A stretch of DNA of 64,000 bases from the NCBI GenBank assembly GCA_963691655.1, contig OY829330.1, positions 17,190,869 through 17,254,868 of the forward strand, read 5' to 3'. The position numbers and the translations under genes were made by a program. Positions 1 to 11,717 of this stretch are shown one piece after another; the first letter of the stretch is position 1; each line of letters begins with the position of its first letter. The DNA is from Toxonevra muliebris (lineage: Eukaryota; Arthropoda; Insecta; Diptera; Pallopteridae). The notes under the pieces are model-generated. The model had not been told where the DNA came from. It saw only the letters and a list, made by a program, of their open reading frames with translations, and did not search any database.

Positions 1-552
1 CAACAAAGCGGCAGAGATAACACGTATAATTATAGCTGTTATGTATACTTAACGAGTTGTTCAACTACATAAAATTCTATTGTGAACTGCTAATAGTGAA
101 ACAAGACGCATGACAGTTTGGCAAAAAACAGAAAAGGAAAATATTTGAAATGTCTGGCGGTGAAAATAAGTTAAAATCATCGTTAAATATTCTTATAAAG
201 AGTAAAAACTAAAAACAATGCCTGCGATTGACCGCAATAGCTGAGATTTATTAAAATGTTTCAGCTCTAGCTGCTGCACAGTTTCATTGTGAAGAACATT
301 ATAACTAAAAACAGACTTAAGTACTTGGTCGTTTTATTCCCACATGTTAAACTGACTGGCGAATAAAACACAGCTATTATTTGCTAAGGCTTTGTATGAA
401 AATACGCTCACTCTTGGTTTTTTGCGGTCACAACTGATTAATTTAAAATAATTGAAATAAGTGTTGCATACCATTAGAAAGAGGAAATAATTCTCGTTCG
501 TTTCGAAAAAGGACGTAATTTTAAAAATACCAAAGAAAAGTTATTAGCAAAA
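1..552. other. No gene recognised
   Basis: AT-rich sequence with stops in all frames. I see no conserved motif, repeat or tRNA-like box here. Confidence 0.5.
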
Positions 553-703
553 CAAAATCGATCCGAATTATATACATCGAACCGAATTACCCTCATTTAC
601 GTTATGCTTTCTAAAAAGGTGCTTATTTTTAGTTATCTTTGAAAAATATGTCAGTTGTTATTTTTAATGACAAACATGTTGATTTATTATGAGTTTGATC
701 AAA

Positions 704-1290
704 ATGAGTGAAGAAAAAGAAGTACGTCTTAAAATTATTAAAAATTTTCAAAAAAATCCAAATTGGTCCTACAAAAAATTGGCCAAAGAATTGAAGGTCT
801 ACCGTCAAACTGTTTGCAATGTTATTAAAGAATTTGACCATCGATAGGAAACCTGGTTCTGGAAGAACACAAGGACCACATGATATTGGCAAAGCCAAGA
901 AAGTAGAAAGCATATTGAAAAGATCTCCAAACACATCTGGTAGAAAAGCTGCCCGGTTAGCCCAGTGCTCTGATATTTTTGGCTCGATTTGGCATCATGT
1001 CACTACGGCAAGAAAGCTCTGGAGTGGTACCAAAGTAATAACATAGTTTTTGTACCTAGAGAGGCCAATCCTTCAAATTGTCCGGAGCAAAGACCAGTGG
1101 AGAGATATTGGGCTCTTGTGAAAAGAACTTACAGAGCATAAAAAAGGTGTCCCAAGATTTCGAAGATTTTAAAAGGAGATAGGCAAACTGTACCAAAAAG
1201 GTGTCTGAAACAACTAGCAAATCTCTAATGGAAGGCTTACCAAAAAAAGTATATTTCTTCTTCAAAAAAAGGAAAGGCCACGAGTTCATA
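704..1290 (+). pseudogene. Tc1/mariner transposase, internally deleted and frameshifted
   Basis: From the ATG at 704 a 47-codon frame reads as an N-terminal helix-turn-helix (LAKELKVYRQTVCNVIKEF) and stops at 845-847. The next frame continues with a basic linker (RKPGSGRTQGPHD, then SGRKAARLAQCS) typical between the two DNA-binding subdomains. At about 975-1000 the sequence jumps to the C-terminal catalytic end (GKKALEWY, FVPREANPSNCPEQRPVERYW, split over the last DDE block), which keeps the final acidic residue in PVERYW. Both earlier catalytic aspartates are missing. A family member is normally about 340 residues; roughly 190 remain, with two shifts and several stops. Non-functional. The exact family inside the superfamily is undecided. 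Confidence 0.75.
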
Positions 1291-1299
1291 AATAGTGGT

Positions 1300-2630
1300 T
1301 AGAACTATAAAAGTTATATTTTTCTGTAATTTGTAAAATATTATCAATTAAATAAAATAATAATAATAATAAAATAACTCTAAGATCGACAGTTTAAAAA
1401 TTATTGAATTTTATATATGATAAGATTTTTTCGATCTCATTCCTTACATAAGTCGGATCGATGATCCGAACTACCAGCAAATGAAGTGTTTGCATAACTG
1501 CAAAATTTAGAAAAACTATATAGTCTTAATTAATGAAAGTTTTTTAGTTGTGATTTAGATATGATAGGTGATGTTTGGAAGTTTAGATAAACTTGAAAAA
1601 TATTTTGAATTTTAGTCAAAAATTTTGCATTTTATAATCAATAAATATTTTTTTTATTGAAATATTAATTGAAATTAGTAGCGTTTCTTAAAGTTATACC
1701 AATTTTGAAACTAACTAGTAATTTTTAGTCAAATTCAATATGAAATATATTTTAAAAAACTAGTTTGTGTTAAATGATTAGTATTTTTTCTATTCCAGAC
1801 TACATTTTAAATTACTTATAAATACTTATAAATTTATATACTTATAAATTTTAATTGAGAATGATTCGAAGAAATGATTTTTTACATATTTCATTGTTCA
1901 TCAGCACACGGGCGTGGCCACCGACTAGCGGATTAAGGAGGTTAACATTTGTTCATCCCTTTTAAATATTTTTTATTATTTTTGGCCAACGATCAAATAT
2001 ATGAAATTCTTATCAGTAAGGAAGGGGGAATTAGGGAGGCGTTGGGGGGAGTTGAGGAGGGAGGACGTTAGGGTGGAGTTGGGAGGAGGTTAGGGGAAAG
2101 TTGGGGTTGAATCAGGGGTATTTGACCCCAAATAATTTCCCCTACCCTACGCCCCTTATATCCTACGTAAGATTGCACAGTCCCATACTTTTGTTTTTAA
2201 TATATTCGCATCTATCGCCCAGCCACAGCCTCTTCTCCTTAATTTTAATACGCCCACGAGTAGGCCCATAATTGAGAATTAGTTCGGTGTGGAGCAAGTA
2301 AGTCTCCATATCAAATTTTATTAATTTAGTTCGATATGATATTCGTAGATATCGTATTATTTGAGATACGGTCGATCTTTATAGCCCACAACTTGACATA
2401 CACACAAATGCATCTCTATACCAAATTTCACTAAGGTCGGACAAACGATATATGATTACATTAGGAAAATACATAGATTTGGACAACAATTTGTATGTAA
2501 GTATATGTGTGTATGTATTTACGCATACATACATAAATTTTGTATTTATATATATATACTTTCCTTAAACACCAAATCTATCTTTTGCATCTAAATAAAT
2601 CTCAAATTAAAGATAATTTGGTATAAATTT
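1300..2630. other. Non-coding AT-rich stretch with a G-rich tract
   Basis: No gene is seen. Positions about 2025-2115 form a purine-rich tract with many runs of three to six G on the plus strand, which could form G-quadruplexes. It is followed by a C-rich stretch at 2130-2155. Confidence 0.5.
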
Positions 2631-2910
2631 TGCTGATCCGAATTACGTACATCATCGATCCGAATTACATGCGCACTCAATTTCTCAATTTTTCGATCCG
2701 AATGACATGCAATCCATTTTTTTCGAAGTGATGTTACCTAAGTAACTATTAAAAAAAAGTTATGTTTGCTTTTTTTTGGTAGTTAACAACTTTAAAAGAA
2801 GAAGAAATATACTTTAATTTTGTATTATAACATTTTTTTTATAAATCTGTAATCCTTATTTTTAGCGCTCAAAGTTTTTCTTGCAAAAATCGATCCGAAT
2901 TACCTACACC

Positions 2911-3829
2911 CAGAGAAATACTTACCTTGTTTGAAGAAAAACGGCTATCAAATTGAGGAAAAATTGGAATGATTTGGTACCATAGAAACGGTTTCCTCAT
3001 TTAGATATACAAAATTTCTTAGAATTGAGGAAATATTTTTTCTTTATTTTAGAGAAAAATTTCTATGAAAGAAGGAAGTTTTCTATAAATTAAAGAAATA
3101 TGTCTTCAATTTGTAGAAACTGCGGTTTTGAATAATATTTTATTTCAATATGAGAAATTGTATATAATTTAGGTAAAATTTTCCTCAGTTTGAGGAATAA
3201 TTTTCCATAAATTGAAGTACTACTACTACTACTACCTTTTTAGAAAAAAAAATCCTCAATTTATGGAATATTTTCTACAATGTTGTTTTAATTAAAAGGC
3301 ATAGAAATCATTTTTTTTCACTTTCATTCATTTATTATTTTATTTTTAATAAGTATTAAGGTTTACATTCATACGTATTTTTACATATAATACAGGCGTC
3401 GTCGCCTTGAAATGATCAAAAGTTCCTTATGGCTACCAAAAAATTATAAATTGAAGTTTATTGAAATTTATATCTTTTCAATATATTTCTTTTTTTTCAC
3501 AAAATATATCAACAGCCACAAACACAACCGCTTCGCTTGAAATAGAGACGCCAACTAAAAAATTCAAAAGAAAAACAAAGCGTAGCGATTGTCTGCTAAG
3601 GCCAAAAGAGTAAAGCTAGTTTTTGTGTATACTAAAATTTTGTATGGAGAACATTTTTGGTATATTCGTCTCTTTCTTACATTTTTTATACATCTAAATT
3701 TGTAAAAATGAAGACATAACTTACTTCAAATTGAACACCATAATTAGATACGGTTCCTTCGAATCTATCTATCTTTCACTTATTTCGTTCTTTTTTGTTT
3801 ATAATAAGTTTTTTGGGAAGTTTTCTGGT
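2911..3829. other. No gene recognised
   Basis: Repetitive AT-rich sequence with loosely recurring TTGAGGAAA-like words at 2940-3260 and a short (TAC)6 microsatellite at 3218-3235. No coding motif is seen. Confidence 0.5.
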
Positions 3830-4350
3830 GATTTGGGACACGTGAGACACGAAAAAAAGTTTTTTGGGATAGTTAATTTTTTGAGGTTAGGGACGACGTG
3901 TAACATTTTCCGTGGAAAATAATATTAGATTCATGTTCATCAGCTGAAACTACACAAAAGTAGGCTTTTCCCGTCGTTTTGTGATGACTTTGGTAAGCGT
4001 GAGACCCGAAAATAGCCTTTTTGATCTTTTTTGAGGTTAGGGATAACACGTAACATTTCCTGTGAAAAATAATATTCAGCGAAAAAAAGATATACGAAAA
4101 AAGGCTTTATCTGTTTTTTATGATGTCTTGGTTAAACGTACGCTTGAAAAAACTATTATTTTAAGGTGAGGTGGTAGACTTGCAGCCGCCATATTGGTCC
4201 GCCATCATGCAAAATCAAAAAAAGCCTTGTTACATTCGAACCTAGAAATAATAAGCTTTCATTTGAGCCCAAATATGCCCTAAAATACCTTAACCAATTT
4301 TGGACAGGGCGGGGGTCTCCCATTGACAGAGAATGCCCCATATATATATA
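3830..4350. repeat. Dispersed repeat, copy 1 (inverted copy at 36465-36790)
   Basis: Words such as the reverse complement of GTGTTGTCCCTAA, the stretch around TGATGACTT, and a block around CAAAATTGGTTAA recur in reverse complement, in the same order, at 36465-36790. The block ACGTGTAACATTTCC occurs twice inside this copy. No coding capacity is recognised; the family is unidentified. Confidence 0.7.
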
Positions 4351-4367
4351 TATTAGGGCGTACCAAT

Positions 4368-4455
4368 TTTGTTTGTTTGAAAAATACTCTGACAGAAAAA
4401 TTCTATATTCGATTGTGATCAACTTTGCCAAAGAAGTTATGGCAAAAAAATGGAT
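4368..4455. repeat. Dispersed ~90-bp repeat (inverted copy at 11330-11420)
   Basis: The segment around AGAAAAATTCTATATTCGAT and GATCAACTTTGCC matches the reverse complement of 11330-11420 almost throughout. It begins just after the repeat ending at 4350 and may be its continuation. Confidence 0.7.
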
Positions 4456-5704
4456 CCTACCCCCCGTAAAATTCGTGGAAGTACACCTCCCAATATACTA
4501 TATAAAATATATGTTTTTTATTCCCTTTAGAATAAGTCTGAATTTACAAGAATCCGATAACTTTTTCTATTTTTCATTAATTTTATAATTTTTCCAACTC
4601 AGTTTCAGGACGAAAACTTCAAATAAAAAACTGTTACTAACCAAGAAAAACTGTGAATGCAGGGTTGCTCAGGTTTCTCTCTTCTTGAATCCGAAGTCAA
4701 ACCCCATGTCAAAGACAATTCGAATTTGGTTGCATAGTGTAACTAAAATTTCAAATTAATTGTCTTATACAATTTTTAAAACTCGTTCAATAGATATTAT
4801 TTTGGATGGAAAACCATCCATTGGCAGTTAATATCAAAAATTAAATGAAAGGGGCGAAGGGGGGTGGGGTTCAGAACCCCCAAATTTCCTCCCCTTCTTT
4901 ATCCAGAAATTAAATTTTATATGTTATATATAGATATATTTTCAAATGTTTTTAAAAGTTTTCATTCCCTTTCCACCCCTATTGTTCCTTTTGAACTAAA
5001 ATCAAACCAAAAGTGTCGATAATCAACTCATTAGTAACGAAACGAAAGACGTAAGGAAGGGTATTTTTTATTCGACCATACTATTCTCATCTCGTTCTGT
5101 CCCGTTGGTGACCTGCAACTGCCCCTGTCATTGAACTACTTTCAAATTAAAATTTGATAAATGCATTCCTGAAATGTAGCGAAACAGCAACATTTCTCCC
5201 CATTTTTATGCATGGTTGAACAATTTCATTCAATTTTTCATTAACTTTGAGGATTATTTGTGTATCTAAACTAAGCAATTTCAAATTTTGAACTTCTTTA
5301 ACGAAACTAAATTTTTTTATTTCATATGCCTGTATTTATTTTTTTTAAATAAAGAAAGATACGCATACACTTCATGTTATATTTTTTGGGTTGAAAGAAG
5401 GGTGCATTTTTTAAGTGGCTTTTTATGCACTCTACATATAGACAGTTGTGGTCGCAGTAGTCACTGCAAAGAACTAAAGAGCATAAGGTTGATCATTACA
5501 GGCTTAACATACTCTCGGATTTAAACAAATGTCAAGTGTGAAAGAACTGAGGTAAAGAGTTTTGTTTTGACTTCTGGGGTATAGTGTGTTAATAAAATTT
5601 GTTTCTGGAACTCTTAACTGTGCCTTCGGTAGATATTGTCAAAAAATCTAAGCATTTAGCGAAAAATTAATTTTTTCGCAGAAAACTCAACCAGTTGTGA
5701 TTTC
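4456..5704. other. No gene recognised
   Basis: AT-rich, with a G-rich patch at 4852-4870 and no reading frame that resembles a known family. Confidence 0.5.
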
Positions 5705-6050
5705 TGGGATATTCACTATCAAAATTTATTTTTGGGCATGAGAATTATAAGAATGTGTACAAGTACACTCCTTAGTTGGTAATGGCAAAAAAAGAGCTGA
5801 TAAAAAATTGCCACACAGCCGTTCGGAAACGGCGTTGAACTGTAGGTCCTACCATCGCTACTGTGGTCTAGTGGCAGAGTGCCAGACTCTTGTCTCTGGA
5901 GACCCGGGTTTGATTCTCGGCCTGGGTTTGTTTCTTATCTATCTTTCTTTCTCTATTCCTTTCTTTCATTCTTGGGGCTTTGGTACAATAGATCTTATAG
6001 GCAGCAGTGCCTGACTTTCTAGTCGTCCTTTCTTCAAATAATAATAATAA
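5705..6050 (+). mobile_element. tRNA-derived SINE, 5'-truncated copy
   Basis: This segment matches the reverse complement of 10478-10830 across about 340 bp. It contains a tRNA-like unit at about 5855-5925: a box A-like TGGTCTAGTGGCAGAGTGCC, a possible anticodon stem CCAGA/TCTGG, and a box B-like GGTTTGATTC within a T-arm that pairs CCGGG with CTCGG. It ends in an AATAATAATAA tail at 6038-6050, as SINEs do. The upstream second tRNA-like head seen in the other copy is missing here. Pol III promoter activity is inferred from family knowledge; the boxes have diverged. Confidence 0.8.
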
Positions 6051-6389
6051 GCTACAACTTTGACGAAGACTGAATTAAAAATAATTGAATAGTTCGCGAG
6101 ATATGATTAAAAACTCGCTTTGGTAAATTTAAGAAAAATCCCCATGAGCATTACTTTAAAACGCTAGCTAATATCGCAAAATGGAGCTAAAATTTTTATT
6201 ATCACGACGAATGATTTCAAATGATATAGCCCGAATTTCGTCCATTTTTCATCACCCTAGATTTGCTGCACTGTGTACTTCAACAGTAGTTATGAAAAAT
6301 ATTTTCTGTGTAATTTATTTGATACATACAAATATTTGCAATAACCCTAAGCTATTGAATTTTTCTTAACCCATCACGTACCCATGATC
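6051..6389. other. No gene recognised
   Basis: AT-rich spacer between the SINE and the mariner fragments; nothing supported. Confidence 0.5.
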
Positions 6390-7040
6390 GAAAACAAAAT
6401 GCTTTTGTAGAATGGTAATAGGCCTACTCCCAGGAAATGAAATCGTTTTTTCCTTCAAATCGTCTTTGAAACGGTTCAAGAAGATGCTGCAATAGTCATA
6501 GTTAATTGTGCCCATTTTTTAAGGTAATCAATGTTCAATATACCGCATGCATCCCAAAAAAACTGTTGCCATCACCTTATTGGCCGACAGACCCACCTTG
6601 GCATTCTTTGGCGCCGATTGGCAGGAGAAACCCACTGTTTCGACTGTTTCTTGGTCTCAAGTGATTGTGATGAGCCCATGTTTCATTCAGAGTTACGAAA
6701 CGGTGTAAAAACTCGAATGGATTGTGGTTGAACATCGCCAAACACTCCTTCGAAGTTATTATGCGATTGCGTGAGATGGCTTTTTCATGCCCAAATGTTC
6801 GTACAGAATATTCCCAACACGATCTTTTGAGATGTGTTCCATCTCAACCAACTCACGGATTTTCACTCGGTGGTCATCTAGAATAATATAATAAATTTTG
6901 GTAATCGTGCTTCAGTAGTCACCTCAAGTGGGCGTCCCGAACGATGTTCATCATTTATGGATGTACGGCTACGTTTAAACTCGTTCAACCAATTATAAAC
7001 AACGCTTAAACGCTGGTGTAGATATGCCATAAGCTTCATC
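6390..7040 (-). pseudogene. mariner transposase fragment B (second DNA-binding helix to the first catalytic block)
   Basis: Read on the minus strand, 7010-6960 gives VVYNWLNEFKRSRTSIND and the linker HRSGRPLEVTTEA. Then come KIRELVEMEHISKDRVGNIL and EHLGMKKPS, the usual order of a mariner N-terminal half. Later pieces include FLHRFVTLNETWAHH (6667-6687), where the first catalytic Asp is Asn, and KVMATVFWDACGI. Several stops and shifts interrupt the frame, and the C-terminal catalytic part is absent. The motif set resembles the mellifera/irritans-type mariners (inference). It lies directly downstream of fragment A in the same orientation, which is the wrong order for one element. Confidence 0.8.
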
Positions 7041-7074
7041 TGACTCGGAAAAAAGTCAAATGGTGAAAGATTAG

Positions 7075-7420
7075 GTAAATATGGGGCTTGCGGAACGGTA
7101 TTTGCCGTGTACGATGGAGCGTTATCATAATGTAAAAACCATGAATTATTTTTTCATAATTCTGGTCTGTTTTTACGAATAGACTTTGTTAAATGCCTCA
7201 GAACTCCAAGGTTGTATTACTTATTAACTGTTTGACCAGTTGGAAGAAACTCTTTGTAGAGAACACCACGGTAATCGATGAAAACGGTCAGTATGGCTTT
7301 GATTTTGGAACGGCTTTGAAGTGGAATTTTGTGTTTCGGTTCATCTTCGCAACAAAGATGTTTCTGGATCGTAGGAGTAGATCCATGTTTCAACCCCTGT
7401 AATTAATTCAACTCGATACG
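7075..7420 (-). pseudogene. mariner transposase fragment A (catalytic core)
   Basis: On the minus strand this fragment contains ITGVETWIYSYDPET (7383-7403 for the core), in which the usual DETW aspartate is Val. It is followed by FIDYRGVLYKEFLPTGQTV-like sequence, then HYDNAPSY (7109-7132, second catalytic Asp kept) and PNLSPFDFF (7050-7078, third catalytic Asp kept). Stops and frame changes separate the blocks, so it is non-functional. Its residues differ from fragment B, so the two probably come from different mariner lineages, joined by insertion or deletion near 7040. Confidence 0.8.
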
Positions 7421-7570
7421 ATGTAGGCGCGTTTTTTAAATTCAAAATTCCCCTAATTATTTGATGATTGTAGTATGTGCCCTTAAAATATAGAGAGTGC
7501 AGTAACTGAAAACCTATCTTGGGGCAGAAAAAATAACCTTTATCCGCCTCCCTGATTTCCAGCTGGTGTA

Positions 7571-7640
7571 TTAAGGCGGATTCACTCAACGAGTGTCACA
7601 CTCTTTTCTCGTTTTTTCTCCAAGGCGGTGATAGCAGCGT
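7571..7640 (+). mobile_element. TTAA-flanked MITE, one end only
   Basis: TTAA at 7571-7574 is followed by GGCGGATTCACTCAACGAG and then TGTCACACTC. This matches the left half of the complete MITE at 53241-53361. The matching right end is not present nearby. Confidence 0.6.
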
Positions 7641-8627
7641 AAACTCTCTCTTCCTCTTCTATGATTTTTTTTAAATGAATAGTCAAAATCCTTGTTTCGG
7701 TTTTGTCTGTTCCCCATGAATTTGCTCTCATATTTTTGTTATTTATGAGTATTTTTTTTTAGTAACAAAGGAGTGTACTGTTATTGTCTTGTAATGCTTG
7801 TTGTAATGAAACTGCAATATTCTATTTTATTGTTTTCATCCTTGTAAATTGAAAGCATATGAGACTAAATATTAAAATTTTCGATGATGGCAACATTTAA
7901 GGGAAAAGTTGAAAGTAAAATAAAGGTAGCCATCCGTACTGTCGCTGTATCCTACTGTAGTTAAACTCTCTGTTCGAAAGATTGTGGAAAAGAAAAAACT
8001 AAAATGAGTCCCTTCTGCAGCATTGTTGTTTATTTCATTGGAGGTCTTCATGAGAGCTTACAAACTTGCATACTTGTACGAGCATAGGCGAAAATTTGTA
8101 TACACCGTTTCATAAACACATTTTGCAGGTTTTGAGAGTGTAAAGTGTTGAAAATTCAAAATTAACTACATACGATTTTTTAATGTTGGCAATACTCAAC
8201 TATATACGAGGTTTGCACACTGAAATTGGCTTATAAGCTTGCAAGCACCCCGCAAACTTCTTTTGTATAGAGAATGAGAACAGCTGATACACGCAATGCA
8301 AACTTGTGAGCTTTGCGGGGTATACGGGGCATTTGCGAGATTTCATAAGAAACACTATTATAAAAGTTTTCGTTTTTAAGTTTCAAAAACTACCACCATG
8401 GATTTTTTTAATTTTTCATTTTCTCTCTAAAATGCACTTTTTCACTAGACATGCCTAATGTTGATATTATTTTACTATCTAAATAAACTATGCAATAAAA
8501 CAATACAATAAATACAATTTTTGTCATGTTCCACTATTCTATTGATATGTAAGTATATTCCACAACCGTTTTTGATATAGAAATTATGTGTTGCATACTT
8601 TTGGGCTTAAAATAAAATACATAATAA
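7641..8627. other. No gene recognised
   Basis: AT-rich. There is a weak inverted similarity around CACCCCGCAAAC (about 8247) and GCGGGGT (about 8315), and a weak resemblance of 8000-8430 to 44879-45020. Nothing is assignable. Confidence 0.4.
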
Positions 8628-8770
8628 AACTCACATATATACTTACTATGAAACCTCACACGACACCGATATGATATTTGATTTTAATTTCTATCAATTC
8701 ACTCCACTATAAATTTTCCTTCAGCACTGAGTAAAGATTTTATCACATCAAAAAAATTTTTGTCGTTTGG
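8628..8770. repeat. Dispersed ~140-bp repeat (inverted copy at 9855-9990)
   Basis: The stretch from ACTATGAAACCTCACAC through TTTTCCTTCAGCAC to the region around TTTTATCACA matches the reverse complement of 9855-9990 with about one mismatch per ten bases. The two copies face each other about 1.1 kb apart. Confidence 0.75.
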
Positions 8771-9854
8771 TCCTTTATCAAATTCTTTTGGGCCGTACCT
8801 TTTCCAATAGGGTTAGCTTTGAACTTATTCTGAATATGGCTTTTTTGGTCTTAAAATCTAACAATAATCTTTCATTAAATTATGCGAAATGCATCATTAA
8901 CATAAACTATTTGATGATCTAAATAGATAAATGAAAAATTGTAATACTGCAATCTAATGATCCTTTAGGAGCTAAATATGTATCTATGTTTGTACGAAGA
9001 ATACATCAAGTATTTATATAAACTTTGGTAATTGTGTACCGCATTCGCACAAGTCATATAGATCGATTAAAAATTCTTTGATTTGATTTTTCCATTAGAG
9101 TCGTTGTCGTAAGGGTTTTTCTATTGATTTCCATATTGATTTGTAACACATATCGGATGTTGGAATATTTCGTGTTTTTTTCTATTGTATTTATCTTCAG
9201 TAATTTCAGTAGGCAGGCTGGGCATGCTGTTTTAGGATTAAAATTTTTGAAAGAAAAAAAATTAACCCTTTTGAAATGTGTGTATATTTTGTATCCGATC
9301 GTTTTGCAATATATATTGAGTACTGATTAGTTGTATATAAAACTAAGAGAGGAAGACATATTGCACCATACATTGAGGGTAAAATTCTTCATTCGCGCGT
9401 GTATCGCACGAACCAAACGTAATTTAAGGATTTAACACTAGAATGTTGTGGATGGTAAAATAGAAGCACAACAACAGCAATAAAAAATAGAAAAAAACAG
9501 AATGCTGCAAAAGAGTACAGTTTTCTTCTTTCCCAAAAAATTTATTTTTTTATCATGTAAAATTCTAAAATTAAATGAAAAAAAGGGAGAAATATTTTCG
9601 CCAATAAGTTTAGAAAAAAAACTGGATGCTGTTGGCTGGGGTGGTGTTTGCAAGGTTTTTTTTTTTGGCTTCAAATAACAAAGTAAAATGATGTTCAGCA
9701 AATAATTTTATACATATTAACCCGTTCATGCCTATTCTAGAGCAGGCGCGTACTCAGAGGGGAATTCGGGGCTCAGACCCCTCTCCCCTCCCCACCCGAA
9801 ATCGGCCACAAATTAAAATTTAAGTTTTTGCTCAACTCACACAATAGAAAATAG
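8771..9854. other. No gene recognised
   Basis: Spacer between the two inverted repeat copies. It may be the interior of one element, but no coding motif is seen. A G/C-rich patch lies at 9755-9800. Confidence 0.4.
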
Positions 9855-9990
9855 CACAAACAATTTTTGGTGTGATAACATCTTTACTCGGTGCTGAAGG
9901 AAAATTTATAGTGAAGTGAATTAATAGAAGTTAAAATCAAATATCACGTCGGTATAGTGTGAGGTTTCATAGTATGTGTGAGTTCATAAG
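9855..9990. repeat. Second copy of the ~140-bp repeat, inverted
   Basis: Reverse-complement match to 8628-8770, including CTTTACTCGGTGCTGAAGG and GTGAGGTTTCATAGTATG. Confidence 0.75.
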
Positions 9991-10470
9991 TGTGTGTTGT
10001 ACTCAGCGGTGCCATATTGACAGATTTATCTGTAAATTACAGTTTTTTCGGTCGGCATACAGTCTTAAAGATTTCCCGCAAATATTACAGTTTATTCTCC
10101 AATTTTACAGTTTTTGCAATAATATGCAGAATAGACTTAAATATGTTTTGATTATCATAAAAATGTAATTATATTTCAGGGTAGCACTTGCAGGTAGCGA
10201 ATGTGGAAAGAATATTTCCCCAAATTAATACTAAAAAAACCAAAATTCGAAAATTATCTGAAAAGGACAGAAGACTTACTTAAAAAAATTATAAAATTGA
10301 ACAAATTTTGTGGCATCAAGAGAAATGTACAAGAAATTTGATGAAACCATTTTGAGAGCTTTTAAAATTGTTATATTGATTACTGGTGAACTATAGGCGT
10401 TTTTCTTTTTTAACTCAGAGCACAGAGTAGAGCACGAGCACACCGAGCATGCTTTGATCAGAGCACACTC
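9991..10470. other. No gene recognised; GAGCA-rich patch
   Basis: AT-rich, then a GAGCAC-rich patch at 10417-10477 that served as the target for the SINE insertion next to it. Confidence 0.5.
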
Positions 10471-10477
10471 CGAGCAT

Positions 10478-10908
10478 CAATTATTATTATTTGAAAGAGG
10501 ACGACTCGAAAGTCAGGCACTGCGACCTATAAGATCTATTGTACCAAAGCCCCAAGAAAGAAAGAAAGGCAGAGAGAAAGAAAGATAAAAATGAAACATA
10601 CCCAAACCGAGAATCAAACTCAGGTCTCCAGAGATAAGAGTCTGGCACTCTGCCACTAGACCACAGTGGCGATGGTAGGACCTACAGTTTAACGCCGATT
10701 CCGAACGGTTGTGTGGCAATTTTTTTATCAGCTCGGTGGTTTTGCCATTACCAACCAAGGTGTGTACTTGTACACATTCTTATAATTCTCATCCACTTCA
10801 TATCGATAGTGAATATAAGAAGTTTATGAGAATTAACCACCAGACCAAGACGGGAATCGAACCCGCAACCTTCTGAATGAAAGTCTAGTGCACTATCCAC
10901 TAGACAAT
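10478..10908 (-). mobile_element. Composite tRNA-derived SINE with two tRNA-like units and target-site duplications
   Basis: CGAGCAT at 10471-10477 and again at 10909-10915 flanks a 431-bp unit. On the minus strand it starts with a tRNA-like head at 10908-10840: GTCTAGTGGATAGTGC, then an anticodon region CTTTCATTC, then GGTTCGATTCC. This head resembles tRNA-Glu with anticodon UUC. A linker follows, then a second tRNA-like unit at about 10680-10610 (TGGTCTAGTGGCAGAGTGCC and GTTTGATTC). The element ends in AATAATAATT. The 5705-6050 copy lacks the first head. The tRNA assignment is inference; the TSD and the two heads are seen directly. Confidence 0.85.
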
Positions 10909-10915
10909 CGAGCAT

Positions 10916-11329
10916 GCTCTGACAATTCCTAAAAAACTATCAACTCTGCTTTAATTTTAAAACGCATAGAGAACGAACTGTCGGATAACAACTATTAATA
11001 ACTAAGTTTGTTTTTCAACAATGTTGTTTTCAATCGTTTTTATTTTTTTTTGTACAAAATGGATAAATAAATTATTCTGAGCCCTGAGAGCTAATAAAGA
11101 AAAACGCCTTATGACTACTCAAAAAATCGGACCCCTGAATGTTCATTTAATTTTTTTACCAGTCATAACAAGAATGTTATTTCGTGTTTCTTATTAATAA
11201 TAATAACATATATTTGTTTTTAAATGAATTTGTTTCATTTTTTATTGACTTATTTTACTTAATTTTAAAGGAATTAGTTTTTTTTGATTTTATTAATATT
11301 ATTACATATTTATTTAAATAAATTAATTT
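10916..11329. other. No gene recognised
   Basis: AT-rich sequence without motif. Confidence 0.5.
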
Positions 11330-11420
11330 TAACTATCCATTCTTTTTGCCATACTTTCTTCGGCAAAGTTGATCAGAATCGAATATAGAATTTTTCTGCA
11401 AACGTATTTTTCAAAAAACA
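11330..11420. repeat. Dispersed ~90-bp repeat, inverted copy of 4368-4455
   Basis: Contains the reverse complement of GATCAACTTTGCC and of AGAAAAATTCTATATTCGAT, matching 4368-4455. Confidence 0.7.
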
Positions 11421-11717
11421 AAAAACAAAAAATTAAAATGATTTGAATTTTGTTTTTAACATATCTGTGGTCACAAGCAATAACAACACAACTCGAGTTT
11501 TGTCGAATTCGAGTTATTATCATAATTTGAAACTTCATATCCGTTTTCATATTGTGTCAGAATTTTATGACTATCGGTTCAGTGGTTTACGAGATTTTAG
11601 GGCGGAAAAATAGCACAACTCAACCTGATTACTTTTAGCACTTGAACCTTTGAAGTGCTTTCCTGTAAAATACAAAAAACACACTTATGCTGTTATGCCT
11701 TGTACATATATATTAAA

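Larger units (their letters stand above)
558..2903 (+). mobile_element. Tc1/mariner-superfamily fossil with recurrent subterminal blocks
   Basis: A transposase remnant at 704-1290 is flanked by repeated blocks of the form CGATCCGAATTAC. They occur at 558-572, 577-590, 2635-2646, 2653-2668, 2694-2706 and 2889-2903, and as a palindrome at 1454-1468. Such repeats near both ends suggest transposase-binding sites, but here they are in direct rather than inverted orientation, so the element limits are uncertain. Seen: the repeats and the transposase motifs. Inferred: that they belong to one element. Confidence 0.55.

Noticed and set aside
10006..10194. CAGCGGTGCCATATTG and CAGGGTAGCACTTG as hAT ends
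   Set aside because: They lie in the same orientation and have no matching inverted partner or duplication.
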